Below, in pieces: positions 1 to 9,024 of a DNA stretch of 50,925 nucleotides. This stretch comes from Rhodomicrobium sp. R_RK_3 (GTDB lineage Bacteria > Pseudomonadota > Alphaproteobacteria > Rhizobiales > Rhodomicrobiaceae), in NCBI RefSeq assembly GCF_002198715.1, contig NZ_MWLK01000014.1, forward strand, positions 1 to 50,925. Reading direction: 5' to 3'. The notes beneath the pieces are model-generated. The model ran no database searches. It saw nothing but the letters and a program-made list of their open reading frames with translations, and was not told where the DNA came from. The position numbers and the translations under genes are program-made. Numbering within the stretch: position 1 is the first letter of the stretch; the number at the start of each line of letters is the position of its first letter.

Positions 1-80
1 TTGCTGCGGCAAGTGGAGAGGCGAGTGGGCCCCGGCTCTAACGGCCGGGGCGAAGGAATCGAAGTTTTGCAAAGGTCTTC
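1..80. repeat. Left arm of an 80-bp perfect terminal inverted repeat
   Basis: The first 80 bases are the exact reverse complement of bases 50846-50925; all 80 positions match by eye. The arm itself contains a small hairpin around a GGCCCCGGCTC / CGGCCGGGGC stretch. A perfect match of this length at both ends of a window suggests that assembly stopped inside a dispersed repeat. A real mobile-element terminus is less likely, because the enclosed genes are ordinary chromosomal ones and no transposase is present. Confidence 0.9.
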
Positions 81-183
81 CCTGGGAGAGGGAGTCCGGC
101 GGCGGAATGGGAGAGGCGGGGGACGAGATCTCGGCCGAAGCAGGTTGCTAAGGCCTGCGGTGATTTGATTTTGTGATTGCTGG

Positions 184-199
184 ATCCCGCGCGCGGGAT
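184..199. repeat. 16-bp perfect palindrome upstream of pbpC
   Basis: A perfect palindrome of ATCCCGCG followed by its own complement lies about 20 bp before the pbpC start. The flanks (CTGG before, TTCG after) resemble one end of the palindromic repeats at 23971-24078 and 29480-29585. It is therefore probably a half copy of that family rather than a dedicated operator. Confidence 0.5.
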
Positions 200-219
200 T
201 TCGAAAGGCGTAGCAAACC

Positions 220-2358
220 ATGCCACATCCGCGCGACGCGCTCGCCTGGGTGAAACGCTTGCGAGGCTGGCGGCCGCCGCGCAAAGCGGTCCGCCGCGCC
301 GGAGCCGTGCTCGCCGTGGCGCTCGTCCTCTGCGCCGCGACCGTCGCCGGCTACCACGCGGCGCTGGCTTGGCTCGGACCCCCGCCGCTCGCCGCCGCCG
401 AGGTCAGCTCAAAGCTCGTGCTCGACCGCAATGGCCGCCTGCTCCGCCCTTTCACCACGCCCAAGGGCCTGTGGCGGCTGCCCGTCGCCGTCGACGAGGT
501 CGATCCGCGCTATTTCGCCCTCCTCCTCGCCTATGAGGACCGCCGCTTCTACGAGCATGGCGGCGTCGACGCCGAAGCGCTCGCCCGGGCCGTCTGGCAA
601 TTTCTGCGCCATGGCCGCCCCGTCTCCGGCGCCTCGACGCTGACCATGCAGACTGCCCGCCTGCTCGACGACCGCCCGACCCGCTCCTATCTCGCCAAGG
701 TCGGGCAGGTGTTTCGCGCCTGGCAGCTCGAAGGCATGATGTCGAAGCGGCAGGTGCTGGAGCTCTACATGCGGCTCGCGCCCTTCGGCGGCAATATCGA
801 GGGCGTGCGCGCTGCCTCGCTCGCCTATTTCGGCAAGGAGCCGCGCCGCCTGACCATCGCCGAGGCGGCGCTCCTCGTCGCGCTGCCGCAATCGCCCGAG
901 CAGCGCCGCCCAGACCGCGTCAACACTTCCGCCCGCGCCGCGCGCGACCGCGTCATCGAGCGCGCCGCCGATGCGGGCGTCATCAGCCGCGCCGAGGCCG
1001 ATTTCGCCAAGCAGCAGAGCGTGCGCGCCGAGCGCTACAATTTCCCCGCCCTCGCCGCGCATCTGTCCGAGCGCATCGCCAGCGCCTCGGACGAGGACGT
1101 CGTCCGGCTGACCATCGACGCGCATCTGCAGGAGGGCGCCGAGGCCGTCACCGCGCGGCACGTCGCGGGCGCGGGGCCGAGGCTGTCGGCGGCGGCCATG
1201 GTGATCGACCACCGCACCGGCGAAGTGCTCGCCCATGTCGGCTCCGCCAGCTATTTCGACCTCGACCGCAACGGCCCCATCGACATGACCCAGGCCGTGC
1301 GCTCGCCCGGCTCGGCGCTCAAGCCGTTCATCTACGGGCTCGGCTTCGAGGCCGGCAACTCCCATCCCGAAACCATCATCCAGGACCGCCCCGCCCGCTT
1401 CGGCCGCTACGCGCCGGAGAATTTCGACCAGAGCTTTCACGGCGCGGTCACGGTGCGGCAGGCGCTGCAACTCTCGCTGAACATCCCCGCCGTGAAGATG
1501 TTGAACGCCATCGGTCCGGCGCGGCTCTCCGCCCGCATCCGGCAGGCCGGTTTCAGCATCGACGTGCCGCGCAATCTGAGTGTGGCGCTTGGCGGCGTCG
1601 GGCTGAAGCTGGAGGATCTGGCCGGGCTCTACACCGCGCTCGCACGCGGCGGCGAACCCTTAGCGCTGTCCTACCGGATGAGCGGCGAGCCGATGCGCCA
1701 CGCCGCCGCGCAGGCTCTGCTCAATCCGGAAGCGGCATGGTATGTCGGCGACATCCTGCTCGGCTCGCCGCCGCCCGCCCATGCCAAGGCCGGCGGCATC
1801 GCCTTCAAGACCGGCACCTCCTACGGCTATCGCGACGCCTGGGCCGCCGGTTTCGACGGCCGCTACGTCGTCGCCGTCTGGCTCGGCCGCCCCGACGGCA
1901 CGCCGACTCCCGGCCTGACCGGGCTGACCAGGGCCGCGCCGCTGCTGTTCGACATCTTCGCCCAGATCGGCCCGGAGCGCGCGCCGCTCGCCCCGCCGCC
2001 GCACGGCGTCATCCTGTCGGCGACGACGGGCCTGCCGCCGCCCTTGCTGAATTTCCGCGAGGCGGACGGCGAGTCGATCACCCAGGCCGCGACCGCCGAC
2101 CCGCCGGTCCATATCGCCTTCCCGCCCGACCGGGCCGAGCTGGAATTGGCGCGGTCCGGCGATGGCGAGAAGCAGCCGATCGCCTTCAAGGCCGAAGGCG
2201 GCATGCTGCCGCTCACCTGGCTCGTCAACGGCGCGCCCATCGAGACACCGCCGCACCGCCGCGAGACCTTCTGGACACCGTCTGGGGAGGGCTTTGTGCA
2301 GCTTTCCGTGATCGACGCAGAGGGCCGCGTCGACCGGGTGACGGTGCGGCTGCGCTAG
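220..2358 (+). CDS. pbpC: Penicillin-binding protein 1C (transglycosylase/transpeptidase)
   Basis: Bifunctional peptidoglycan synthase of the inner membrane. It has an Arg-rich cytoplasmic start and one membrane anchor at about residues 25-47. A GT51 glycosyltransferase domain follows, with the EDRRFYEHGG catalytic motif near residue 105. The transpeptidase domain has SALK (Ser365, Lys368), SLN in LQLSLNIPAV and KTG in FKTGTSYG. The C-terminus (after about residue 610) matches the small PBP1C-specific beta domain. At 712 aa it is slightly shorter than E. coli PBP1C but complete. The start is the ATG at 220, preceded by a GAAAGG element 11 bp upstream. The usual upstream partner, an alpha-2-macroglobulin-like gene, would lie outside the window, so the contig edge may have cut that pair. 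Confidence 0.93.
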   Translation: MPHPRDALAWVKRLRGWRPPRKAVRRAGAVLAVALVLCAATVAGYHAALAWLGPPPLAAAEVSSKLVLDRNGRLLRPFTTPKGLWRLPVAVDEVDPRYFALLLAYEDRRFYEHGGVDAEALARAVWQFLRHGRPVSGASTLTMQTARLLDDRPTRSYLAKVGQVFRAWQLEGMMSKRQVLELYMRLAPFGGNIEGVRAASLAYFGKEPRRLTIAEAALLVALPQSPEQRRPDRVNTSARAARDRVIERAADAGVISRAEADFAKQQSVRAERYNFPALAAHLSERIASASDEDVVRLTIDAHLQEGAEAVTARHVAGAGPRLSAAAMVIDHRTGEVLAHVGSASYFDLDRNGPIDMTQAVRSPGSALKPFIYGLGFEAGNSHPETIIQDRPARFGRYAPENFDQSFHGAVTVRQALQLSLNIPAVKMLNAIGPARLSARIRQAGFSIDVPRNLSVALGGVGLKLEDLAGLYTALARGGEPLALSYRMSGEPMRHAAAQALLNPEAAWYVGDILLGSPPPAHAKAGGIAFKTGTSYGYRDAWAAGFDGRYVVAVWLGRPDGTPTPGLTGLTRAAPLLFDIFAQIGPERAPLAPPPHGVILSATTGLPPPLLNFREADGESITQAATADPPVHIAFPPDRAELELARSGDGEKQPIAFKAEGGMLPLTWLVNGAPIETPPHRRETFWTPSGEGFVQLSVIDAEGRVDRVTVRLR

Positions 2359-2414
2359 ATCTTACATTTGAGCGAAGCGAGCGGGGCCGATGCCGCTCAT
2401 CTCTCCGGGGCGCT

Positions 2415-3185
2415 TTACCGCCCGAGCGCGGCGTCCGCCTCCACCACCGGATCGTTGAAGGTCCAACGGGGGATCATGCGCATGCGGTCGAGACCGGCGA
2501 AGACAGCGGCAAAGCCGCCGTCCGGCGAAAGCTCGCGGAGCGCGGCGTCGAACGCCTCGCCGAACCCGGTGAAGCCCTCGGCATCGACTTCGCACAGATG
2601 AATCTGGTTCCAGTCGATCCTCAACGCCGGGTCACGGTAGAGCACCGCCGCCGTCTCCATCGTCCGGAACGTCCCAATCTCGTTCGCCTCGACGAGCCTC
2701 GCGGCGGCCGGGCCGATATATTTCCGCATGATGTCCCGGTATTCGCCGAGATAGGGCGGCCGCACCTCGATATATTCCAGCGATGCCAGCCGTTCGGGAC
2801 GATCGGCCGATCCCTGCCAATTGCGCGGCAGTACGAAGGCCGAGGGGGTGGTCAGCAGAATCTCCGCGCGCAGCAATTGCGCCTCCGCCGGTTGCGGCTC
2901 GACCACGAGCTGGTGAATGGCGTCGGCGGGAATTATGTCGCGAAAATAGCTCAGTTCGAGATGGCTCCACACGGCCGCATCCGAAGCGTTCCGAAAGACG
3001 GAGCGGTGCCGGTAGAGCGCCTGCCCGAGGCAGGTCTGTCCAAAACGCGCCCAATGAACGGCGCTGTCCTGGAGTGCGGCTTCCGTTCCGGGGGCCCGCG
3101 CCTGGATCGTCCGGGCAAGTACGACGAGACGGTCGTCGGGCTCGATCCGAACCAGACGCGGATCGTAAACGGCATGATTGCTCAT
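2415..3185 (-). CDS. Conserved protein of unknown function, possibly NIPSNAP-like fold
   Basis: A 256-aa protein with no signal peptide or membrane segment. I chose the ATG at 3185 because an AGAGAGG Shine-Dalgarno lies just upstream; the same frame is open further upstream but that part has no protein-like composition. The middle (about residues 30-150) and the C-terminal part both have short strand-helix-strand runs. The segment EYIEVRPPYLGEY near residue 145 recalls dimeric alpha/beta-barrel proteins such as NIPSNAP, but this is only an impression. It converges on pbpC (56-bp gap) and diverges from glnE (262-bp gap), so it is probably a single-gene unit. Function unknown. Confidence 0.7.
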   Translation of the reverse strand: MSNHAVYDPRLVRIEPDDRLVVLARTIQARAPGTEAALQDSAVHWARFGQTCLGQALYRHRSVFRNASDAAVWSHLELSYFRDIIPADAIHQLVVEPQPAEAQLLRAEILLTTPSAFVLPRNWQGSADRPERLASLEYIEVRPPYLGEYRDIMRKYIGPAAARLVEANEIGTFRTMETAAVLYRDPALRIDWNQIHLCEVDAEGFTGFGEAFDAALRELSPDGGFAAVFAGLDRMRMIPRWTFNDPVVEADAALGR

Positions 3186-3447
3186 TGCGCGCCTCTCTTT
3201 GGAGCCTCTCCCCAGAGGATTGAGCGGCCGCGCATCTTGCGATTGCAAGAAGTTGTTCAAGCCATCATCGGACGCGACCGATGCGGACCCCAGCCGCTCG
3301 CCGGCAGCATAGCCGCCTGGGCTTCGATACGAGACGGATTTGACGGACGTGGAGCGGCGCGCTCGGGCCTCGCGCAGCGCCGCAATTTGCCTTCGCCGCC
3401 GCCCTCGGTTATCCCTATGAGGGTGGGGGACCAAGGAGACGCCGCTC

Positions 3448-6381
3448 GTGACGCTCGCCCAACGCCTGCGATCCGCCCCCATCCTGCACGACGCCGCTAT
3501 GGCGGAACGAGCGCTGCGCGAGCTGCGGCTGCGGGCCGTCCATGCGGATGCGGCGGCGGAACTGGCGGCGCTGCTCGATGCGCCGTCGCCCGCGCTCGAT
3601 CTCGTCACCGGCATTTTCGGCAGCTCGCCCTACCTCTCGCGGCTGATTCTCGCCAAGCCGGACGAGCTTTGGCGCATCCTGCAATCCGAGCCGGAGGATT
3701 ACCTGCGCCAAAGCGCCGAAACCCTTGCCGTCGAAATGGCAACGGTGGTCCGCCACGACGAGGCGATGAAGCCGTTGCGCGAGGCCAAGCGCCGGCTGGC
3801 GCTCGCCACGGCGCTGGCCGATCTCGGCGGCGTCTGGGACGTCAGCCGGATCACGGCGGCGCTCACCGATGGCGCCGACGAGCTGCTGCGCGCGGCGATC
3901 CGCTTCCTGCTGAACGAGGCGGCGCGGCGGGGCAAATTCATCCGCGCCGATCCGGACGCGCCGGAGACAGGCAGCGGCTATATCGTCATCGGCATGGGCA
4001 AATACGGCGCCTGCGAGCTGAACTATTCCAGCGACATCGACATCATCGTCTTCTACGAGCCCGAGATCGCGCCGCTCGCGCCCGGCGTCGAACCGAGCCC
4101 GTTTTTCGTCCGGCTAACCCGCGACCTCGTCAAGCTGATGACCGAGCGCACGCCGGACGGCTATGTCTTCCGCACCGACCTGCGGCTGCGGCCCGATCCC
4201 GGCGCGACGCATGTCGCCCTCTCGGTCAATGCCGCGCTGCATTATTACGAGACGGTCGGCCAGAATTGGGAGCGGGCGGCCTATATCAAGGCGCGGGCCG
4301 TCGCGGGCGACATGGCGGCGGGCCACGGTTTCCTGCGCCAGCTCAGCCCTTATGTCTGGCGCAAATATCTCGACTACGCCGCCATCGCCGACATCCATGC
4401 CATGAAGCGGCAGATCCAGGCGCATAAGGGCCACGCCCAGATCGCCGTCGAGGGGCATAATCTGAAGCTGGGGCGGGGCGGCATCCGCGAGATCGAGTTT
4501 TTCGTGCAGACGCAGCAGCTTATCGCCGGCGGCCGGCATGTCGAGCTGCGCGTGCGCGGCACGCTCGAAGCGCTGGATCTGCTCGCCCAGCATCATTGGA
4601 TCACGCGGCAGACGGCGGACGAGCTGGCGACGGCCTACAAATTCCTGCGCGGCATCGAGCACCGGCTGCAAATGGTCGAGGACGAGCAGACCCATTCGCT
4701 GCCGTCCAACCCGGACAAGTTCGAGCAGATCGCGCATCTCTCTGCCTATCCCAGCGGCGAGGCGCTGGCGAAAGCGGTGCGCAAGCAGCTCGAAACCGTG
4801 CAGACCCATTATGCGGCGCTGTTCGAGCACGTGCCGGCCTTGTCGCGCACCGGCGCGCCGGGCAATCTCGTCTTCACCGGCGACAGCGACGATCCGGCGA
4901 CGGTCGAGACGCTGAGCGACATGGGCTTTGCCAGCCCGGCGACGGTCACCAACACCGTGCGTGGCTGGCATTTCGGCCGCTACCCGGCCGTGCGCACCGC
5001 CCGGGCCCGCGAAACCCTGACCGAATTCCAGCCGAAACTGCTCGAAGCGCTCGCCCGCACGGCGCAGCCGGATCTGGCGCTCGCCAATTTCGACCGCTTC
5101 CTGGCCGAACTGCCGGCCGGCGTGCAGCTTTTCGCCATGCTGCGCAACAATCCCGCCCTGCTCGAAGTGCTCGCGGACATCATGGGCACCGCGCCGCGCC
5201 TCTCCCGCCAGATCAGCCGGCGCCCGCGCCTCGTCGACGCCGTGCTCGATCCCGGTTTCCTCGGCGAATTGCCGGGCCCCGGCGAGCTCGCCGCCATCGT
5301 GCGCCGCCATCTGGAGGCGAGCGTGTCCTATGAGGACTGTCTCGACCGCGCCCGCACCATCGGCCAGGAGCAGGCATTCCTGATCGGCGTCCGCATCATT
5401 TCCGGCGATGTCGGGCCGGAGCAGGCGGGGCAGGCTTATGCGGCGCTGGCCGATCAGCTCATCATCGGCCTGCACGCGCAGGTCCAGACGCAGATCGAGC
5501 GCCAGCATGGTCGGGTGCGCGGGGGGGAGATGGCGGTGATCGGCATGGGCAAGCTCGGCGGGCGCGAGATGACCGCGACCTCCGATCTCGATCTCATCAT
5601 GATCTACCGCTACGAGCAGGGCCAGGATTTCTCCGACGGCGCCAAGCCGGTCGCCACCACGCAATATTACGCCCGCGTCACCCAGCGGCTGATCAGCGCG
5701 CTTTCCGCCCCGACCGCCGAGGGCGGCCTTTACGCCGTCGACATGCGGCTGCGTCCGTCCGGCAAATCGGGGCCCGTCGCCACCAGCCTGCCGTCCTTCG
5801 TCGCCTATCAGCAGGGCGACGCCTGGACCTGGGAGCATATGGCGCTCACCCGCGCCCGCGTGATTTCGGGCCCTCCGGCCTTGCGCGAGGCCATCGAGTC
5901 GACCATTCGCGGCGTCCTTTGCCGCCCCCGCGACCGTGCCCGCATTGCCGCCGATGTGCGCGACATGCGCGCCCGCATCGAGCAGGAGAAGGGTTCCAAA
6001 GATGTTTGGGACACCAAATATGCGGTCGGCGGCCTGATCGATGTCGAGTTCATCGCGCAATTCCTGCAATTGGTGAACGCGCATGAGCACCCGGACATCC
6101 TCGACCAAAGCACGGCCGGAGCGCTGGAAAAGCTGCGGGCGGCCGGCCTGCTCGCGGCCGCCGACGCCGAGCTTTTGCTGCCGGCGGCAAAGCTCTATCA
6201 TGGCCTTACCCAGATCATCAGGCTGTGCCAGGATGGCCGTTTCGATCCGGCAAAGGCCCCGCCAGGGCTCAAGGCGATGTTGAGCCGGGCGGCGGATGTG
6301 CCGGATTTCTCAAGGATCGAGCCATTGCTGAAGGAGACGCACGCGGCCGTGGCCCGCTGTTTCGAACGCCTGATTAAATAA
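3448..6381 (+). CDS. glnE: Bifunctional glutamine synthetase adenylyltransferase/deadenylase GlnE
   Basis: Attaches or removes AMP on a tyrosine of glutamine synthetase in response to PII protein and glutamine, setting nitrogen assimilation. The 977-aa length is typical. Two nucleotidyltransferase domains are visible. The N-terminal one (deadenylase) has GMGKYGACELNYSSDID at about residues 183-199. The C-terminal one (adenylase) has GMGKLGGREMTATSDLD at about residues 697-713. Both Asp-x-Asp pairs are intact, and each domain is followed by its helical partner region. The start is the GTG at 3448, with AAGGAG about 10 bp upstream. It is a single-gene unit; the next gene begins about 140 bp downstream. 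Confidence 0.96.
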   Translation: MTLAQRLRSAPILHDAAMAERALRELRLRAVHADAAAELAALLDAPSPALDLVTGIFGSSPYLSRLILAKPDELWRILQSEPEDYLRQSAETLAVEMATVVRHDEAMKPLREAKRRLALATALADLGGVWDVSRITAALTDGADELLRAAIRFLLNEAARRGKFIRADPDAPETGSGYIVIGMGKYGACELNYSSDIDIIVFYEPEIAPLAPGVEPSPFFVRLTRDLVKLMTERTPDGYVFRTDLRLRPDPGATHVALSVNAALHYYETVGQNWERAAYIKARAVAGDMAAGHGFLRQLSPYVWRKYLDYAAIADIHAMKRQIQAHKGHAQIAVEGHNLKLGRGGIREIEFFVQTQQLIAGGRHVELRVRGTLEALDLLAQHHWITRQTADELATAYKFLRGIEHRLQMVEDEQTHSLPSNPDKFEQIAHLSAYPSGEALAKAVRKQLETVQTHYAALFEHVPALSRTGAPGNLVFTGDSDDPATVETLSDMGFASPATVTNTVRGWHFGRYPAVRTARARETLTEFQPKLLEALARTAQPDLALANFDRFLAELPAGVQLFAMLRNNPALLEVLADIMGTAPRLSRQISRRPRLVDAVLDPGFLGELPGPGELAAIVRRHLEASVSYEDCLDRARTIGQEQAFLIGVRIISGDVGPEQAGQAYAALADQLIIGLHAQVQTQIERQHGRVRGGEMAVIGMGKLGGREMTATSDLDLIMIYRYEQGQDFSDGAKPVATTQYYARVTQRLISALSAPTAEGGLYAVDMRLRPSGKSGPVATSLPSFVAYQQGDAWTWEHMALTRARVISGPPALREAIESTIRGVLCRPRDRARIAADVRDMRARIEQEKGSKDVWDTKYAVGGLIDVEFIAQFLQLVNAHEHPDILDQSTAGALEKLRAAGLLAAADAELLLPAAKLYHGLTQIIRLCQDGRFDPAKAPPGLKAMLSRAADVPDFSRIEPLLKETHAAVARCFERLIK

Positions 6382-6521
6382 GTGGCGAAATCGCGACGGA
6401 GCGGCGCGCGGCCATGCGTATAGGGGACATGGCGGGCACTCAACAGACTTCTCTGCCGCAGGTGGAAGATTGCCGGAGTGACCGGTCGTGGATGTTATGT
6501 CAGCGGCGGAAAGGCGCGCTA

Positions 6522-7136
6522 GTGCCGGGGCCTAATGTGCTTCCCAAGGAGCCGGTTGCCGGTTCCCTGAGCGCGCCCGACGAGGACGCCGCGCTGGCCG
6601 CGCGCGTGGCCAAAGGCGATCGCGACGCCTATGCCGCGCTGGTGCGGCGCCATTTGCCGCGCGTGCTGGCGGTGACGCGGCGGATGCTCGGCAACGAGGC
6701 GCTGGCGGAAGAAGCGGCGCAGGAAGCGCTGCTGCGGCTGTGGACGCACGCGGCGAGCTACGACCCCGCCAAGGCGCGCCTGACCACCTGGTTGACCAGG
6801 ATCACGGCGAACCTGTCGCTCGACCGGCTAAGAAAGCGGGACGAGGAAGCGTGGCCGGAAAATTTCGACGTGGCCCTGCCGGCTCGGCAAGAGCAGGACT
6901 ACATGCAGGGTCAGGTCGCGGAGAAAGTCAATGCGGCGCTGCAGACCTTGCCGGAGCGCCAGAGATTGGCATTGATTCTCTGCCATTATGAGGAATTGAG
7001 CATGGCCGAGGCGGCCGCCGTCATGGAGACCACCGCCGAGGCCGTCGAATCGCTGCTGAGCCGGGCCAGACGCAGCCTGCGCCGGCAGCTCGAACCGGAA
7101 TGGCGGATGCTGCTTACCGAGGACGACGCCATCTGA
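6522..7136 (+). CDS. RNA polymerase sigma-70 family (ECF-type) sigma factor
   Basis: Directs RNA polymerase to its own promoter set. It has region 2 (from about DAYAALVRRH to the TWLTRITANLSLDRLRKR helix) and region 4 (LPERQRLALILCHYEELSMAEAA, then a helix-turn-helix). I chose the GTG at 6522 (204 aa) because GGAAAGG lies 7 bp before it. The frame is open back to 6414, but that stretch is less GC-rich and does not look coding. Two small genes follow in the same direction: a one-pass membrane protein and a periplasmic sensor-like protein. That order matches the CnrH-CnrY-CnrX type of sensor-controlled sigma factor, so this factor is probably held by the membrane protein until a periplasmic signal releases it. 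Confidence 0.88.
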   Translation: MPGPNVLPKEPVAGSLSAPDEDAALAARVAKGDRDAYAALVRRHLPRVLAVTRRMLGNEALAEEAAQEALLRLWTHAASYDPAKARLTTWLTRITANLSLDRLRKRDEEAWPENFDVALPARQEQDYMQGQVAEKVNAALQTLPERQRLALILCHYEELSMAEAAAVMETTAEAVESLLSRARRSLRRQLEPEWRMLLTEDDAI

Positions 7137-7155
7137 TGGATCGTGGACCCCAGGA

Positions 7156-7689
7156 ATGAATGCGAAATATAGCCGGGAAGATTTGCTGAAGGAGCTGGAG
7201 AAGGCGCTGGACGTCGCCGGCCCCAACCCGACGCGCTGGTCAAAAGGATGTTGCGCGCGGCTGTCGGCCTTCATCGAGAGCGACAGCGAGGCGGCAAGGC
7301 TCTATGCCGAGCACAAGGCGCTCGACAAGGTGCTGTGCTCCGCCTCCGGCGGCTCGCCCCGGCGCGATTTCGAGCGCTGCATCCTGGAGGCCGCCTTCAG
7401 CCGGCCGCAGGAACGCGATGCTTCCCCCAAGATCGATTTGAGGCTGGTCGGCGGTGGCGCGGATGGCCGCATCGCACGGCTGCCCTTCCTGCCCAAGCGC
7501 GCGCTCTGGGGCGAGGCGGCCCTGCTCGCGGCGTCGCTGGTGCTCGGCGTCTATATCGGCATGTCCGGCGAGGCGGTGCAGACCTTGCGCGGCATCGACA
7601 TTTTCGCCTCCAATGACCAGGAGGCCGGCATGGCCTTTTACGGGTCGCTGTTCGAACCCAGCGGACTGCACGAGCAGGAACAGCTATGA
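7156..7689 (+). CDS. Probable membrane anti-sigma factor (CnrY-like role)
   Basis: A 177-aa protein with a cytoplasmic N-terminal half, one membrane segment at about residues 120-137 (EAALLAASLVLGVYIGM) and a short outer tail. The N-terminal part contains a helical stretch with CCARLSAFIE and many charged residues, suited to gripping a sigma factor. There is no HxxxCxxC zinc anti-sigma motif. The start lies 19 bp after the sigma factor stop. The stop overlaps the next gene by 4 bp (ATGA), so the three are translationally linked. The role as anti-sigma is inferred from position and topology; I do not recognise the family. Confidence 0.7.
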   Translation: MNAKYSREDLLKELEKALDVAGPNPTRWSKGCCARLSAFIESDSEAARLYAEHKALDKVLCSASGGSPRRDFERCILEAAFSRPQERDASPKIDLRLVGGGADGRIARLPFLPKRALWGEAALLAASLVLGVYIGMSGEAVQTLRGIDIFASNDQEAGMAFYGSLFEPSGLHEQEQL

Positions 7690-8204
7690 GCAGCGCCGCC
7701 GCCGCCCCCGGGCCTGAGATCGTGCGCCGCACGCCGCGCTGGATCTGGATTCTGCTGATCGTTTCGCTGTCCGCCAATGTGCTGGTGATCGGCGTCGTCT
7801 GCGGCAGCATGTGGGCGGTGCGCAAGGGCGGCTTGTGGGATATGCCCGTCGCGCTCGAGCGCAGCCAGCGCTTCATGGACGGCCTGCCCGCCGAACGGCG
7901 TGGCGAGATCAAGGGCATCTTTTTCGACTATAAGGCGAGGCTCGTCCCCTATTGGCGCGAGGTCCGGCAGGCCCGGCTCGCCATCGGCCGGCTGATCGAG
8001 GGCGGCAGCTATACCGGCGAGGAGCTGGATGTTGCCCTGAACCAGCTTTTCCAGAAGGAAATGGCCGCGCGCGAGGCCGCCAAGCCGATGGTCGCCGCCA
8101 TGCTCGCCCAGCTCAACCCGCGCGAGCGCGTGCATTTCCTCAGCGTGTTCATGCCCTATCTGGACGAAGTGCAAGGTCAGCCCGCCGCGACGCTTTCGCA
8201 ATAG
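7686..8204 (+). CDS. Periplasmic sensor protein of the CnrX/Spy-like class
   Basis: A 172-aa protein with one N-terminal membrane anchor (about residues 19-41, WIWILLIVSLSANVLVIGVV) and a helical periplasmic domain. The domain has the long amphipathic helices of the periplasmic heavy-metal sensor family: an ERSQRFMDGLPAERR segment, then the KARLVPYWREVRQARLAI helix. Only one histidine is seen in the domain (in RVHFL), whereas metal-binding CnrX uses several. Metal sensing is therefore doubtful and another periplasmic or envelope signal is possible. It overlaps the preceding gene by 4 bp and is the last gene of the unit. Confidence 0.75.
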   Translation: MSSAAAAPGPEIVRRTPRWIWILLIVSLSANVLVIGVVCGSMWAVRKGGLWDMPVALERSQRFMDGLPAERRGEIKGIFFDYKARLVPYWREVRQARLAIGRLIEGGSYTGEELDVALNQLFQKEMAAREAAKPMVAAMLAQLNPRERVHFLSVFMPYLDEVQGQPAATLSQ

Positions 8205-8246
8205 GGCGCGGCAGGGATTGCCAGAAATCCGTCAGCGTCTCCCCCT

Positions 8247-8326
8247 CGCCGCAACCTAGCCCTCTCCCACGGGGGAGGGGACTCGCCTGCGGATTGGGCT
8301 TAGGGGCGTCAGTTGTTACCGTCTAA
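8247..8326. repeat. Dispersed palindromic intergenic repeat, copy 1
   Basis: This gap holds a repeat built around a CCCTCTCCCAC / GGGGGAGGGG snap-back, then CTGCGGATTGGGCTT and a GTCAGTTGTTACC tail. The same order of blocks recurs at 17540-17615. Both copies fill the space between two convergent genes. Confidence 0.65.
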
Positions 8327-8838
8327 CCGGCCCGCGCGAGCCGCCTCTCGAAATACCGGACCGTTTTCTTTCCGCCATGGATCGCCGCGCGGCCGACCTC
8401 CGCGAACCCCAGCGCCGCGTGGAAGGCGTCGGAGGCCGGGTTGGGCGGATCGATGTTGACCTCGCAGACGACGCGCTCGTGGCCGAGCCGGGAGGCTTCG
8501 GCGAACAGGTCCTCGTAAAGCCTGCGGCCGTAGCCACGTCCGCGCGCGGCGCCCGCCGTGATGACCCGGTCGATATAGACGAAGCGCGGGAAGCGCTCGC
8601 GGAACCACAGGAAATTCGGGCTCCGGTAATCCGCATTCTGGTCAAAGGCGATCAGGAAAGCGTCGCCGCCGCCGCCGATGCCGCGCGCATAGAAGGCCTC
8701 TCCGATGAGCCGCCGCAATTCGGGCAGGCCGAGCGGCGAGGTTTCGAGCTCATGGGCGACATTCAGCGCCAGCACGGCCGCAAGATGCGCCTCCGCTATC
8801 GGCTCGATTGATCCGTCAGGCATGCGCGGCGTCTCCAT
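8323..8838 (-). CDS. GNAT family N-acetyltransferase
   Basis: A 171-aa acetyl-CoA-dependent acetyltransferase; the substrate is unknown. The acetyl-CoA binding motif is seen as GAARGRGYGRRLYEDL (about residues 96-111), preceded by the FVYIDRVIT strand. The following VVCEVN strand and the DAFHAALGFAEVG segment give motif B and the family's C-terminal turn. The length is normal for a single GNAT domain. The start is the ATG at 8838, with a GGGGG tract 7 bp upstream. It stands alone, convergent with the sigma operon on its left. Confidence 0.88.
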   Translation of the reverse strand: METPRMPDGSIEPIAEAHLAAVLALNVAHELETSPLGLPELRRLIGEAFYARGIGGGGDAFLIAFDQNADYRSPNFLWFRERFPRFVYIDRVITAGAARGRGYGRRLYEDLFAEASRLGHERVVCEVNIDPPNPASDAFHAALGFAEVGRAAIHGGKKTVRYFERRLARAG

Positions 8839-9024
8839 GTTTCGTCCCCCGGAGGGTTAACGAACCTGCCGGAGGAAGGCAAATCCGCCTCGCCTTCGGG
8901 CACGGAACACGCAGTTTCAAAACTGGGTGAAGCCCGGCACTCTCCCGCGAAGATTTCCCCGCGCTGATGTATTCTGCACTCAAGCGGTCCTAACAATACG
9001 AATTCGCGGAAAGGTTTTACTCGA

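Noticed and set aside
1737..4427. Very long open frame (about 896 codons) on the plus strand across pbpC, the unknown gene and glnE
   Set aside because: It runs out of frame with three well-supported genes, is mostly Arg/Pro/Ala as expected of shifted GC-rich code, and has no recognisable domain.
4114..6201. Long minus-strand open frame of about 695 codons opposite glnE
   Set aside because: Antisense shadow of a strongly conserved gene; composition rich in Arg, Gly, Ala and His without motifs.
8900..8935. Possible EcfG (general stress) promoter before msrP, starting GGAAC
   Set aside because: No GTT-type -10 element occurs at the proper distance.
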